Of a stretch of 64,000 bases of DNA, positions 54,134 to 62,165 are shown one piece after another. The notes under the pieces were generated by a model. It was not told the origin of the DNA. It was given only the letters and a program-made list of their open reading frames with translations, and searched no databases. The position numbers were made by a program, and so were the translations under genes. The number at the start of each line of letters is the position of its first letter. Positions within the stretch are counted from its first letter, which is position 1. The stretch comes from Pseudonocardia sp. 73-21 (GTDB taxonomy: Bacteria; Actinomycetota; Actinomycetes; Mycobacteriales; Pseudonocardiaceae), in contig NZ_MKVV01000048.1 of the NCBI RefSeq assembly GCF_001899645.1, positions 6,047-70,046 on the forward strand, read 5' to 3'.

Positions 54134-55801
54134 TTGCCCCCCACCACCACTCCCGGCAAGCGCAAGCGCGGCGAAGGCCAGTGGAAGCTCGGCCACCGCG
54201 AGCCGCTGAACCCCAACGAGCGCACCAAGAAGGACGACGACGGGCTCAACGTCCGCGCGCGGATCGAGACCGTCTACGCCGAGGGCGGCTTCGACTCCAT
54301 CGACCCCGCCGACCTGCGCGGCCGCATGCGCTGGTGGGGCCTCTACACGCAGCGCCGCCCCGGCATCGACGGCGGCCGCACCGCGGCACTGGAGCCCGAG
54401 GAGCTCGACGACTCCTACTTCATGCTCCGCGTCCGGCTCGACGGCGGCGCGCTCACCACCGAGCAGCTGCGTGCGCTGGGGGAGATCAGCCAGACCTACG
54501 CCCGCGACACCGCCGACATCACCGACCGGCAGAACATCCAGTACCACTGGATCGACATCGCCGACATGCCCGCGATCTGGGCGAAGCTCGAGGGCCTGGG
54601 CATGATCACCACCGAGGCCTGCGGCGACACCCCGCGTGTCATCCTCGGCTCGCCGGTCGCCGGCGTCTCGGCCGACGAGAAGATCGACCCGAGTCCGGCG
54701 ATGGACGAGATCATCGCCACGTACATCGGCAACCCGGCGTTCTCGAACCTGCCGCGGAAGTTCAAGACCGCGATCTCGTGGCAGCAGGACATCGCCCACG
54801 AGATCAACGACGTGTCGTTCATCGGGTCCGAGCACCCCGAGCACGGCCCCGGCTTCGACGTCTGGGTCGGTGGCGGCCTGTCCACCAACCCGAAGATCGC
54901 CGTGCGCCTCGGCGCCTGGGTGCCGCTCGACGAGGTGGCGGGAGTGTGGGCCGGAATCGTCTCGGTCTTCCGCGACTACGGCTACCGCCGCCTGCGCCAC
55001 CGCGCCCGCATCAAGTTCCTCGTGGCCGACTGGGGCGTGGAGGAGTTCCGGCGCGTGCTGGAGGAGGAGTACCTCGGGCGCAGGCTCGTCGACGGCCCCG
55101 CGCCGGAGACGCCCGCCGTCCCGATCGACCACATCGGGGTCCACAAGCAGAAGGACGGCCTCAACTACGTCGGTGCCGCCCCCGCGTCCGGCCGCGTCTC
55201 GGGCACCACGCTCGTCGCGCTCGCCGACGCCGCGGAGCGGGCCGGCTCGCAGCGCGTGAGGCTCACCCCGCAGCAGAAGCTCGTGGTGCTCGACGTCCAC
55301 GACCGCAAGGTCGCCGCCCTGACCCGGGACCTGGACGCGCTCGGCCTGCAGGTCGACCCGTCCCCGTGGCGGCGCTCCACCATGGCGTGCACGGGCATCG
55401 AGTTCTGCAAGCTCGCGATCGTCGAGACGAAGGAGCGGGCGATCCGGCTGGTCGAGGAGCTGGAGAAACGGCTCGCCGACGTCACGCCGGACACCCCGAT
55501 CTCCATCCACCTCAACGGCTGCCCCAACTCCTGCGCCCGCACGCAGGTCGCCGACATCGGGCTCAAGGGCCAGATCGTCACCGACGCCGAGGGCAACCAG
55601 GTGGAGGGCTTCCAGGTGCACCTGGGCGGCGGACTGGGCCTCGACGCCGGGTTCGGGCGCAAGCTGCGCGGCCTCAAGGTCACCAGCGACGAGCTCGGCG
55701 ACTACGTCGAGCGCGTCGTGCGCCGCTTCACCGAGCAACGCGAGGACGGCGAGCGGTTCGCCCAGTGGGTGCTGCGGGCGGACGAGGACTCACTGAAGTG
55801 A
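54134..55801 (+). CDS. sirA: Ferredoxin-type sulfite (or nitrite) reductase
   Basis: A 555-residue siroheme/4Fe-4S reductase. RRSTMACTGIEFCKLAIVETK and HLNGCPNSCARTQVADIGLKG hold the four Cys ligands; RRMRWWGLYTQR-type residues near the N-terminus and DRQNIQYHWIDI contact siroheme. With cysH, cysD and cysN downstream, sulfite reduction to sulfide is the likely role, although the Mycobacterium orthologue is named nirA. The TTG at 54134 has the best ribosome site; an ATG at 54116 is possible. Confidence 0.93.
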   Translation: MPPTTTPGKRKRGEGQWKLGHREPLNPNERTKKDDDGLNVRARIETVYAEGGFDSIDPADLRGRMRWWGLYTQRRPGIDGGRTAALEPEELDDSYFMLRVRLDGGALTTEQLRALGEISQTYARDTADITDRQNIQYHWIDIADMPAIWAKLEGLGMITTEACGDTPRVILGSPVAGVSADEKIDPSPAMDEIIATYIGNPAFSNLPRKFKTAISWQQDIAHEINDVSFIGSEHPEHGPGFDVWVGGGLSTNPKIAVRLGAWVPLDEVAGVWAGIVSVFRDYGYRRLRHRARIKFLVADWGVEEFRRVLEEEYLGRRLVDGPAPETPAVPIDHIGVHKQKDGLNYVGAAPASGRVSGTTLVALADAAERAGSQRVRLTPQQKLVVLDVHDRKVAALTRDLDALGLQVDPSPWRRSTMACTGIEFCKLAIVETKERAIRLVEELEKRLADVTPDTPISIHLNGCPNSCARTQVADIGLKGQIVTDAEGNQVEGFQVHLGGGLGLDAGFGRKLRGLKVTSDELGDYVERVVRRFTEQREDGERFAQWVLRADEDSLK

Positions 55802-55959
55802 GCGGCTCCGCCGCCCGTGCGCGCGCCGTGCCCTTCTACTGCCCGTACTGCGGGGACGAGGACCTGCGCCCCGCCGAGGCCGCGCACGGGGCCTGGTACT
55901 GCGGCTCGTGCCTGCGGACGTTCACCGTGAAGATGATCGGGATCGGAGTTCCTTCATGA
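55798..55959 (+). CDS. Small double-CxxC zinc-ribbon protein
   Basis: A 53-residue protein with FYCPYCGDEDLR and WYCGSCLRTF, two CxxC knuckles 20 residues apart that should bind one zinc. It overlaps sirA and cysH by four bases on each side, so it is an integral part of the operon. Similar small proteins occur between sirA and cysH in other actinobacteria. A role in electron transfer, sulfide or metal handling is unproven. Confidence 0.8.
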   Translation: MSGSAARARAVPFYCPYCGDEDLRPAEAAHGAWYCGSCLRTFTVKMIGIGVPS

Positions 55960-56660
55960 GTGTCACCACCGAAGTCGATCTCCGCGCCGTCGCCCTGCGC
56001 GGTGCCGCGGACCTGGGCCCGGACGCCACGGCCCAGCAGCTGCTCGCCTGGGCCGCCGAGACGTTCGGCGACCGGCTGATCGTCGCCTCCAACATGCAGG
56101 ACGCGGTGCTCGTCGACCTGGCGGCGAAGGCCAGCCCGGGCGTCGAGATCCTGTTCCTGGAGACCGGCTACCACTTCGCCGAGACCATCGGCACCCGCGA
56201 CGCCGTCGAGCACACCTACGACGTGCGGATCGTCAACGCGCAGACGTCCCTGTCGGTGGCCGAGCAGGACGCGCAGTTCGGCAAGGACCTCTGGGCCCGC
56301 GACCCGAACCAGTGCTGCGCGATGCGCAAGGTCGCCCCGCTGCAGGACACCCTGGCGGGTTACGACGCCTGGGTCACCGGCGTGCGCCGCGTCGAGGCCC
56401 CCACCCGGGCGAACACCCCTCTGATCACCTACGACGAGAAGTTCGAGCTCGTCAAGATCAACCCGATCGCCGCCTGGAGCGACGAGGACATGGACGCCTA
56501 CATCCGCGAGCGGGGCGTGCTGGTCAACCCGCTGGTCGACGCGGGCTACCCGTCGATCGGCTGCGCCCCCTGCACCGCGAAGCCCGCCCCCGGAGCCGAC
56601 CCGCGCAGCGGCCGCTGGGCCGGCACGGGCAAGATCGAATGCGGGCTGCACGTCCAGTGA
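55956..56660 (+). CDS. cysH: Phosphoadenylyl/adenylyl-sulfate reductase
   Basis: A 234-residue reductase of APS (type II) with the 4Fe-4S Cys pairs CCAMRKV and IGCAPCTAKPAPG, features of APS rather than PAPS reductases. The PP-loop-like ETGYHFAETI and the C-terminal ECGLH, whose Cys attacks the substrate, are present. It converts APS to sulfite with thioredoxin. The absence of cysC nearby agrees with direct use of APS. Confidence 0.94.
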   Translation: MSVTTEVDLRAVALRGAADLGPDATAQQLLAWAAETFGDRLIVASNMQDAVLVDLAAKASPGVEILFLETGYHFAETIGTRDAVEHTYDVRIVNAQTSLSVAEQDAQFGKDLWARDPNQCCAMRKVAPLQDTLAGYDAWVTGVRRVEAPTRANTPLITYDEKFELVKINPIAAWSDEDMDAYIRERGVLVNPLVDAGYPSIGCAPCTAKPAPGADPRSGRWAGTGKIECGLHVQ

Positions 56661-57559
56661 GCGCACCTGTTCTCGACGCCCTCGAGGCCCTCGAATCCGA
56701 GTCCATCCACATCTTCCGCGAGGTCGCCGGCGAGTTCGACCGCCCGGTGATCCTGTTCTCCGGCGGCAAGGACTCCACGCTGCTGGTGCACCTGGCCGTC
56801 AAGGCGTTCGCGCCCGCGCCGGTGCCGTTCCCGCTGCTGCACGTCGACACCGGGCACAACTACTCCGAAGTCATCGACTTCCGGGACTCGCTGGTCGCGC
56901 GCCTCGGCCTCCGCCTGGAGGTCGCGAACGTCCAGGACTGGATCGACGACGGTCGCCTCACCGAACGCCCGGACGGCACGCGCAACCCGCTGCAGACCGT
57001 CCCGCTGCTCGACTCCATCGTCGAGGGCAGATACGACGCCGTGTTCGGCGGCGGCCGCCGCGACGAGGAGCGCGCCCGGGCCAAGGAGCGGATCCTCTCG
57101 CTGCGTGACGCGTTCGGCCGCTGGGACCCCCGCAGCCAGCGCCCCGAGCTGTGGAATCTCTACAACGGCCGCCACGCCCCCGGTGAGCACGTGCGCGTGT
57201 TCCCGATCTCCAACTGGACCGAGCTCGACGTCTGGCGCTACATCCAGCGCGAGAACATCGAGCTGCCCTCGATCTACTACTCCCACCAGCGCGAGGTCTT
57301 CCAGCGCGACGGGATGTGGCTGGCCGAGGGCCCGTGGGGCGGCGCACGCGGCACCGAGACGCTCGAGCTCAGGACGGTCCGCTACCGCACGGTCGGCGAC
57401 GGCTCGTGCACCGGAGCCATCGAGTCGTCGGCCAGCACGCTCGACGAGATCATCGCCGAGGTCACGGCGTCGCGGTTGACCGAGCGCGGGGCCACCCGCG
57501 CCGACGACCGCCTGTCGGAGGCCGCCATGGAAGACCGCAAGCGCGAGGGGTATTTCTAA
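56657..57559 (+). CDS. cysD: Sulfate adenylyltransferase subunit 2
   Basis: A 300-residue ATP sulfurylase small subunit. The PP-loop is ILFSGGKDSTLLVHLA; later motifs include HVDTGHNYSEVIDFRD, FGGGRRDEERARAKERI and FPISNWTELDVWRYI. It makes APS from sulfate and ATP together with CysN. GTG at 56657 overlaps the cysH stop. Confidence 0.96.
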   Translation: MSAPVLDALEALESESIHIFREVAGEFDRPVILFSGGKDSTLLVHLAVKAFAPAPVPFPLLHVDTGHNYSEVIDFRDSLVARLGLRLEVANVQDWIDDGRLTERPDGTRNPLQTVPLLDSIVEGRYDAVFGGGRRDEERARAKERILSLRDAFGRWDPRSQRPELWNLYNGRHAPGEHVRVFPISNWTELDVWRYIQRENIELPSIYYSHQREVFQRDGMWLAEGPWGGARGTETLELRTVRYRTVGDGSCTGAIESSASTLDEIIAEVTASRLTERGATRADDRLSEAAMEDRKREGYF

Positions 57560-58849
57560 GTGAAGGATCTGCTGCGCTTCGCCACCGCCGGCTCCGTCGA
57601 CGACGGCAAGTCCACGCTCGTCGGGCGCCTGCTCTACGACACCAAGTCGGTGCTCGCCGACCAGATCGAGGCCGTGCAGCGCGCGTCGGTGGACAAGGAC
57701 TCCCCCGACCTGTCGCTGCTGGTCGACGGCCTGCGCGCCGAGCGCGAGCAGGGCATCACCATCGACGTGGCCTACCGCTACTTCTCCACCCCCACGCGCG
57801 AGTTCGTCCTCGCCGACACCCCCGGGCACGTCCAGTACACGCGCAACACCGTCACCGGCGCGTCCACCGCGGAGCTGGCCGTGCTCCTCGTCGACGCCCG
57901 GCACGGCGTGGTCGAGCAGACCCGCCGCCACGCCGCCGTCCTCGCGCTGCTGCGCGTCCCGCGGCTGGTGCTGTGCATCAACAAGATCGACCTCGTGGGC
58001 TACGACCAGGCCGAGCTCGAAGCCATCGGCAAGGACTTCGCCGGGCTGGCCCGGTCGCTGGGGTTCTCCGACGACGCCGTGGTGACGATCCCCGTCTCGG
58101 CACTGGTCGGGGACAACGTCGTCGACCGCTCCGAGCACACCCCCTGGTACGACGGCCCCACCCTGCTCGGGCACCTGGAGTCGGTGCCGGTCACCCCGCC
58201 CGAGGCGGGCGCGCCGTTCCGGATGCCGGTCCAGTACGTGATCCGGCCGCCGCGCGGTATCGATGCCCGCTCCGCTGACGCTCCGCGGAGCGACTACCGC
58301 GGTTACGCCGGGCAGGTGGCGTCGGGCACCGTCCGTCCCGGCGACGAGGTCGTGGTCCTCCCGGGCGGCACCCGCACGACCGTGGAGAGCGTCGACACCG
58401 CCGACGGCCCGCTCGACACCGCCGGCGCCGGCCGCAGCATCACGATCCTGCTCGCCGACGACATCGACATCTCCCGTGGCGACGTCCTCGCCTCCGCCGC
58501 CCAGCCGCCGACCGTCACGAACGAGCTGGACGCCACGCTGTGCTGGCTGTCGGACAAGCCCCTGCGTCCCGGCGCGCGGCTGCTGCTCAAGCACGGCACC
58601 CGCACCACGCAGGTGATCGTCGGCGCGCTGGGCGACCGCCTGGACACCGACACGGTGGCCTACGTCGACGCCCCGCAGACCTTGACGATCAACGACATCG
58701 CCCGCGTCAGCCTGCGCACCGCCGACCCCCTCCCGGTGGACGACTACGCCGACATCCGGGCGACGGGCAGCTTCCTGCTGATCGACCCGCCGACGGGCAA
58801 CACCCTGGCCGCCGGCCTGGTGGGCAGCCCCCTGACCCTGGCCCCGTAA
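57560..58849 (+). CDS. cysN: Sulfate adenylyltransferase subunit 1 (GTPase)
   Basis: A 429-residue EF-Tu-like GTPase that drives APS formation. G1 is GSVDDGKST, G2 region EQGITIDVAYRYF, G3 DTPGHVQY and G4 NKID. Three beta-barrel segments follow. No APS kinase (CysC) domain is fused. The GTG starts directly after the cysD stop. Confidence 0.96.
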   Translation: MKDLLRFATAGSVDDGKSTLVGRLLYDTKSVLADQIEAVQRASVDKDSPDLSLLVDGLRAEREQGITIDVAYRYFSTPTREFVLADTPGHVQYTRNTVTGASTAELAVLLVDARHGVVEQTRRHAAVLALLRVPRLVLCINKIDLVGYDQAELEAIGKDFAGLARSLGFSDDAVVTIPVSALVGDNVVDRSEHTPWYDGPTLLGHLESVPVTPPEAGAPFRMPVQYVIRPPRGIDARSADAPRSDYRGYAGQVASGTVRPGDEVVVLPGGTRTTVESVDTADGPLDTAGAGRSITILLADDIDISRGDVLASAAQPPTVTNELDATLCWLSDKPLRPGARLLLKHGTRTTQVIVGALGDRLDTDTVAYVDAPQTLTINDIARVSLRTADPLPVDDYADIRATGSFLLIDPPTGNTLAAGLVGSPLTLAP

Positions 58850-59084
58850 CACCGCGAGTCGGGGTCTGCGTGCGACCGGGTCGCGCTGCTGATGCGACGG
58901 CAGCGGGTCGAGCCGCCGACCCGACCACTCGTGGAGAGCCGGGTCACGCGCCGAGCCCGTCCATCCGCAAACCCGGCTCTGAGCTGGCCATGATCAGAGG
59001 TCCGTACATTTGCTCCGTATCCCGGGGAGCGGACAGCCACTTGTACAACGCCCCGCGGGTACCGACGATGGAACAGTGGACCCG
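58850..59084. promoter_or_regulatory. Terminator and leader region between cysN and the ssu-like operon
   Basis: About 230 bases. It contains the long hairpin at 58935-58980, a short reading frame at 58990-59088 (MIRGPYICSVSRG start), and a possible promoter with TTGTAC (59041-59046), 17-base spacer, and GACGAT (59064-59069). Confidence 0.45.
58935..58980. terminator. Inverted repeat downstream of cysN
   Basis: AGAGCCGGGT (58935-58944) is the exact complement of ACCCGGCTCT (58971-58980), with a 26-base loop. It lies 86 bases after the cysN stop and can end the sirA-cysN transcript. Its second arm lies in CCGCAAACCCGGCTC, found also next to the 24966-25006 hairpin. Confidence 0.5.
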
Positions 59085-59207
59085 ATGACGCGCACCGACG
59101 ACGCCCTGCGTCGTCCCCGTGCCAGCGCACCGGCTCCCCTCGTCATCGATCTCGAGCGCTTCTGGCCGTCCCGTCGTGGCCACGCGTTCGACGAGTTCTG
59201 TCGCTGA
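59085..59207 (+). CDS. Candidate leader peptide of the ssu-like operon
   Basis: A 40-codon frame ending RRGHAFDEFCR with a single Cys next to the stop, 93 bases before the binding-protein gene. Its ATG overlaps the stop of another small frame (58990-59088). The terminal F-C-R and its location ahead of a sulfur-compound importer suggest cysteine- or sulfur-dependent control like that of the sirA leader. No good ribosome site is seen. Confidence 0.5.
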   Translation: MTRTDDALRRPRASAPAPLVIDLERFWPSRRGHAFDEFCR

Positions 59208-59300
59208 CCCAGCCGCTCCACCCCCGCCGTGCCCCACGCCGGCCCCGTCAGCGATGCCGCGCGCCCCGACGCGCACAGCCGAAGGACCACTCCACCCACC

Positions 59301-60374
59301 ATGCGCTTGCCCCGTCTCCTCACCGCCCTCACCGCCGTCGTCGCGTTCGGGGCCCTCGCCTCCTGCTCGCGCGCCGCGGAGAGCACCGCCGCCGCTCCCG
59401 CCGCGACCACCCCCGCCGCCGAGCTGCGCCTCGCCTACTTCCCCAACATCACCCACGCGCCCGCCCTGATCGGCGTGGACAAGGGCTTCTTCGCCGCCGA
59501 GCTGGGCAGCACCAAGCTCACCACCCAGACGTTCAACGCCGGCGGCGACGAGATCGCGGCCATCCTCGGCGGCTCGATCGACGCCGGCTTCATCGGCTCC
59601 AGCCCCGCGATCAACGGGTTCGCCAAGTCCAAGGGCGCGGACGTGCGGCTCATCGCCGGCGCCACCTCGGGCGGTGCGCAGCTCGTGGTCTCCCCCGACA
59701 TCACCTCGCCCGCACAGCTCAAGGGCACGATCATCGCCACCCCGCAGAAGGGCAACACGCAGGACGTCGCGCTCAAGAAGTGGCTCCGGGACAACAACCT
59801 GGAGCAGGGCACCGGCCCCGACGAGGTGACGGTGCAGAACCTCGACAACCCGCGCACGCTCGACCTCTTCAGGACCAAGCAGCTCGCCGGCGGCTGGCTG
59901 CCCGAGCCGTGGAGCTCGCAGCTGGTGAACGCGGGCGCGAAGGTGCTCGTCGACGAGAAGACCCTGTGGCCGAACGGGCAGTTCCCCTCCACGGTGCTGA
60001 TCGTCCGCACGCAGTACCTGCAGGAGCACCCCGACACCGTCGCGGCCCTGCTCCGCGGTGAGCAGAAGGCCGTCGACCTCGCCACCTCCGACCCGGCCGC
60101 GGCGAAGACCGTCACGAACGACGCGATCAAGAAGATCACGAACGCCACGCTCCCCGCCGCCGTGCTCGACCGGGCGTTCTCGGAGCTCACGTTCACGCTC
60201 GACCCGCTGGCCGCCCGGTTCCCGCAGCTGTCGAAGGACAGCGTCACGGCGGGGGTGACCACGACGGAGACCGACCTGAAGGGCTTCGTCGACGTGACCC
60301 AGCTCAACAGCGTGCTCCAGGCAGCAGGCAAGCCCGCGGTGGACGCCGCGGGTCTCGACAAGGCCCAGGGATAA
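59301..60374 (+). CDS. ssuA: ABC transporter substrate-binding lipoprotein (SsuA/TauA-like)
   Basis: A 357-residue lipoprotein with lipobox LAS-C near residue 18 and an NMT1/SsuA-type binding fold (LRLAYFPNITHAPALIGVDKGFFAAELGSTKLTTQTFNAGGDEIAAILGGSIDAGFIGSSPAINGFAKS). GAAGGA precedes the ATG. The location behind the cys genes and next to SsuB- and SsuC-like subunits suggests an alkanesulfonate, taurine or sulfate ester ligand. The ligand itself is not provable from sequence. Confidence 0.88.
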   Translation: MRLPRLLTALTAVVAFGALASCSRAAESTAAAPAATTPAAELRLAYFPNITHAPALIGVDKGFFAAELGSTKLTTQTFNAGGDEIAAILGGSIDAGFIGSSPAINGFAKSKGADVRLIAGATSGGAQLVVSPDITSPAQLKGTIIATPQKGNTQDVALKKWLRDNNLEQGTGPDEVTVQNLDNPRTLDLFRTKQLAGGWLPEPWSSQLVNAGAKVLVDEKTLWPNGQFPSTVLIVRTQYLQEHPDTVAALLRGEQKAVDLATSDPAAAKTVTNDAIKKITNATLPAAVLDRAFSELTFTLDPLAARFPQLSKDSVTAGVTTTETDLKGFVDVTQLNSVLQAAGKPAVDAAGLDKAQG

Positions 60375-60378
60375 ACAG

Positions 60379-61146
60379 ATGACCGCCACCATCGAACGCA
60401 CCGTGCAGACCGCCGCCGTCGACCTGCGGGGCGTCGGCAAGACGTTCGGCACCGGCGCGGGAGCCGTCACGGCGCTGCACGGCATCGACCTGCAGGTGCG
60501 CCCCGGCGAGTTCGTCTGCCTGCTGGGGGCGTCGGGCTGCGGCAAGTCGACGCTGCTCAACGTGGTGGCGGGGCTCGAGGAGGCCACCACGGGCACGGTA
60601 GAGCTGCGCACCACGCGCCCGTCGTTCATGTTCCAGGAGGCCGCCCTGCTGCCGTGGCTCACCGCGGGCCGCAACGTCGAGCTGCCGCTGCAGCTCGCGG
60701 GACTGGGCCGGCAGGCCCGCCGGGACCGCGCCGACCAGCTGCTCGAGCTCGTCCGCCTCGACGGGCTGGGCCCGAAGCGGCCCCACGAGCTCTCGGGCGG
60801 CATGCGTCAGCGCGTGTCGCTGGCCCGTGCGCTCGCGGCGGCCACGAGCAGCGGGGACGGGGACGGCCTGCTGCTCATGGACGAGCCGTTCGCCGCGCTC
60901 GACGCCATCACCCGTGACGTGCTGCAGGGCGAGCTGCTGCGCGTCTGGGAGGCCACCGGCACCACGATCATCTTCGTCACCCACGACGTGCGCGAGGCCG
61001 TGCGACTGGCCCAGCGCGTGGTGCTGCTGTCGTCGCGGCCCGGCACGATCGTCGGCGAGTGGGACGACGTGCAGGACGGCGGCCCGCAGCTCTACGACGA
61101 CATCACGGCCCGGCTCCGACAGGTGATCACCAGCCATGCCGCCTGA
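60379..61146 (+). CDS. ssuB: ABC transporter ATP-binding protein (SsuB/TauB-like)
   Basis: A 255-residue ATPase. Walker A is LLGASGCGKSTLLNVVAGLE, the signature is ELSGGMRQRVSLARALAA, Walker B is LLLMDEPFAALDAITRD and the H-loop IFVTHDVREAVRLAQRVV. FMFQEAALLPWLTA is the usual Q-loop of nitrate/sulfonate/taurine importers. It overlaps the permease gene by eleven bases. Confidence 0.93.
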   Translation: MTATIERTVQTAAVDLRGVGKTFGTGAGAVTALHGIDLQVRPGEFVCLLGASGCGKSTLLNVVAGLEEATTGTVELRTTRPSFMFQEAALLPWLTAGRNVELPLQLAGLGRQARRDRADQLLELVRLDGLGPKRPHELSGGMRQRVSLARALAAATSSGDGDGLLLMDEPFAALDAITRDVLQGELLRVWEATGTTIIFVTHDVREAVRLAQRVVLLSSRPGTIVGEWDDVQDGGPQLYDDITARLRQVITSHAA

Positions 61147-62032
61147 GGTCGACATCCGCAAGGACGGACCCCGGGCCGACGACTCCGCCGCCGCGGTAGC
61201 CGGCCTCGACGCGCTCGACACGCCCACGGTCGTCGCCACGCCCTGGTGGCGGCGCGCGATCGTCACGGGGCTGCCGCCGATCGTCGCGCTGCTGTTGTTC
61301 GTCGCGGTCTGGCAGCTCGTCTGGGCGTCGGCGATCACCAGCGAGTTCAAGGTCCCGCAGCCGCTGAGCGTGTGGGACGCGTTCGCGGAGATCGTCGTCG
61401 ACGGGAGCGTGTGGAGCATCCTCTGGACGTCGATCAGCCGGGCGTTCATCGGGTTCGCCATCGCGCTGCTGATCGCCACACCGCTGGGCCTGCTCGTGGC
61501 CAAGGTGAAGGTCGTGCGGGCGGCCATCGGGCCCCTGCTCTCGGGCCTGCAGAGCCTGCCGTCCGTGGCCTGGGTGCCCGCGGCGATCCTGTGGTTCGGG
61601 CTCACCGACGCCACGATCTACTTCGTGGTGCTCGCCGGCTCGATCCCGTCGATCGCCAACGGCCTGGTGGCCGGCATCGACCAGATCCCGCCGATCCTGC
61701 CCCGCGTCGGCCAGGTGCTCGGCGCGAGCGGGCTGCGCAGCGCGCGGCACATCCTGCTGCCCGCCTCCCTGCCCGGCTACATCGCGGGATGCAAGCAGGG
61801 CTGGGCGTTCTCGTGGCGCTCGCTGATGGCGGCGGAGATCATCGCCGCCGGGCCGTTGCTGGGGTTCGGACTGGGCGCCTACCTCAAGAACGGCAGCGAC
61901 CTGTCCGACATGCCCAGCGTGATCGCCGCGATCTTCCTCATCCTGATCGTCGGCATCGGTATCGAGCTACTGGTGTTCCGCCCCATCGAACGGCGGGTGC
62001 TCCGGGCCCGCGGTCTGGCACTCGGCGTCTAG
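61136..62032 (+). CDS. ssuC: ABC transporter permease (SsuC/TauC-like)
   Basis: A 298-residue permease with six helices and the EAA loop in GQVLGASGLRSARHILLPASLPGYIAG. The end, FLILIVGIGIELLVFRPIERRVLRARG, is standard for SsuC-like proteins. Its TAG stop is part of the CTAG target duplication of the IS element that follows, so the coding sequence is intact and the insertion sits right behind it. Confidence 0.92.
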   Translation: MPPEVDIRKDGPRADDSAAAVAGLDALDTPTVVATPWWRRAIVTGLPPIVALLLFVAVWQLVWASAITSEFKVPQPLSVWDAFAEIVVDGSVWSILWTSISRAFIGFAIALLIATPLGLLVAKVKVVRAAIGPLLSGLQSLPSVAWVPAAILWFGLTDATIYFVVLAGSIPSIANGLVAGIDQIPPILPRVGQVLGASGLRSARHILLPASLPGYIAGCKQGWAFSWRSLMAAEIIAAGPLLGFGLGAYLKNGSDLSDMPSVIAAIFLILIVGIGIELLVFRPIERRVLRARGLALGV

Positions 62033-62047
62033 CTACTTCGACCTGAA
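62033..62047 (+). repeat. Left terminal inverted repeat of the IS element
   Basis: CTACTTCGACCTGAA, exact reverse complement of the right end. With the palindromic CTAG flank the match extends to 19 bases. Confidence 0.85.
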
Positions 62048-62165
62048 GAAGTCCTGAGTGGGTAGGCGTTTGACCTGCGGAAATGTCCGCGCGCCTCCCC
62101 CAGTGGGGCCTGGTTTGACGCGAGAATGGTCTCGTATCCGCTGTGAGCTGGGGAAACGAGGCGAG

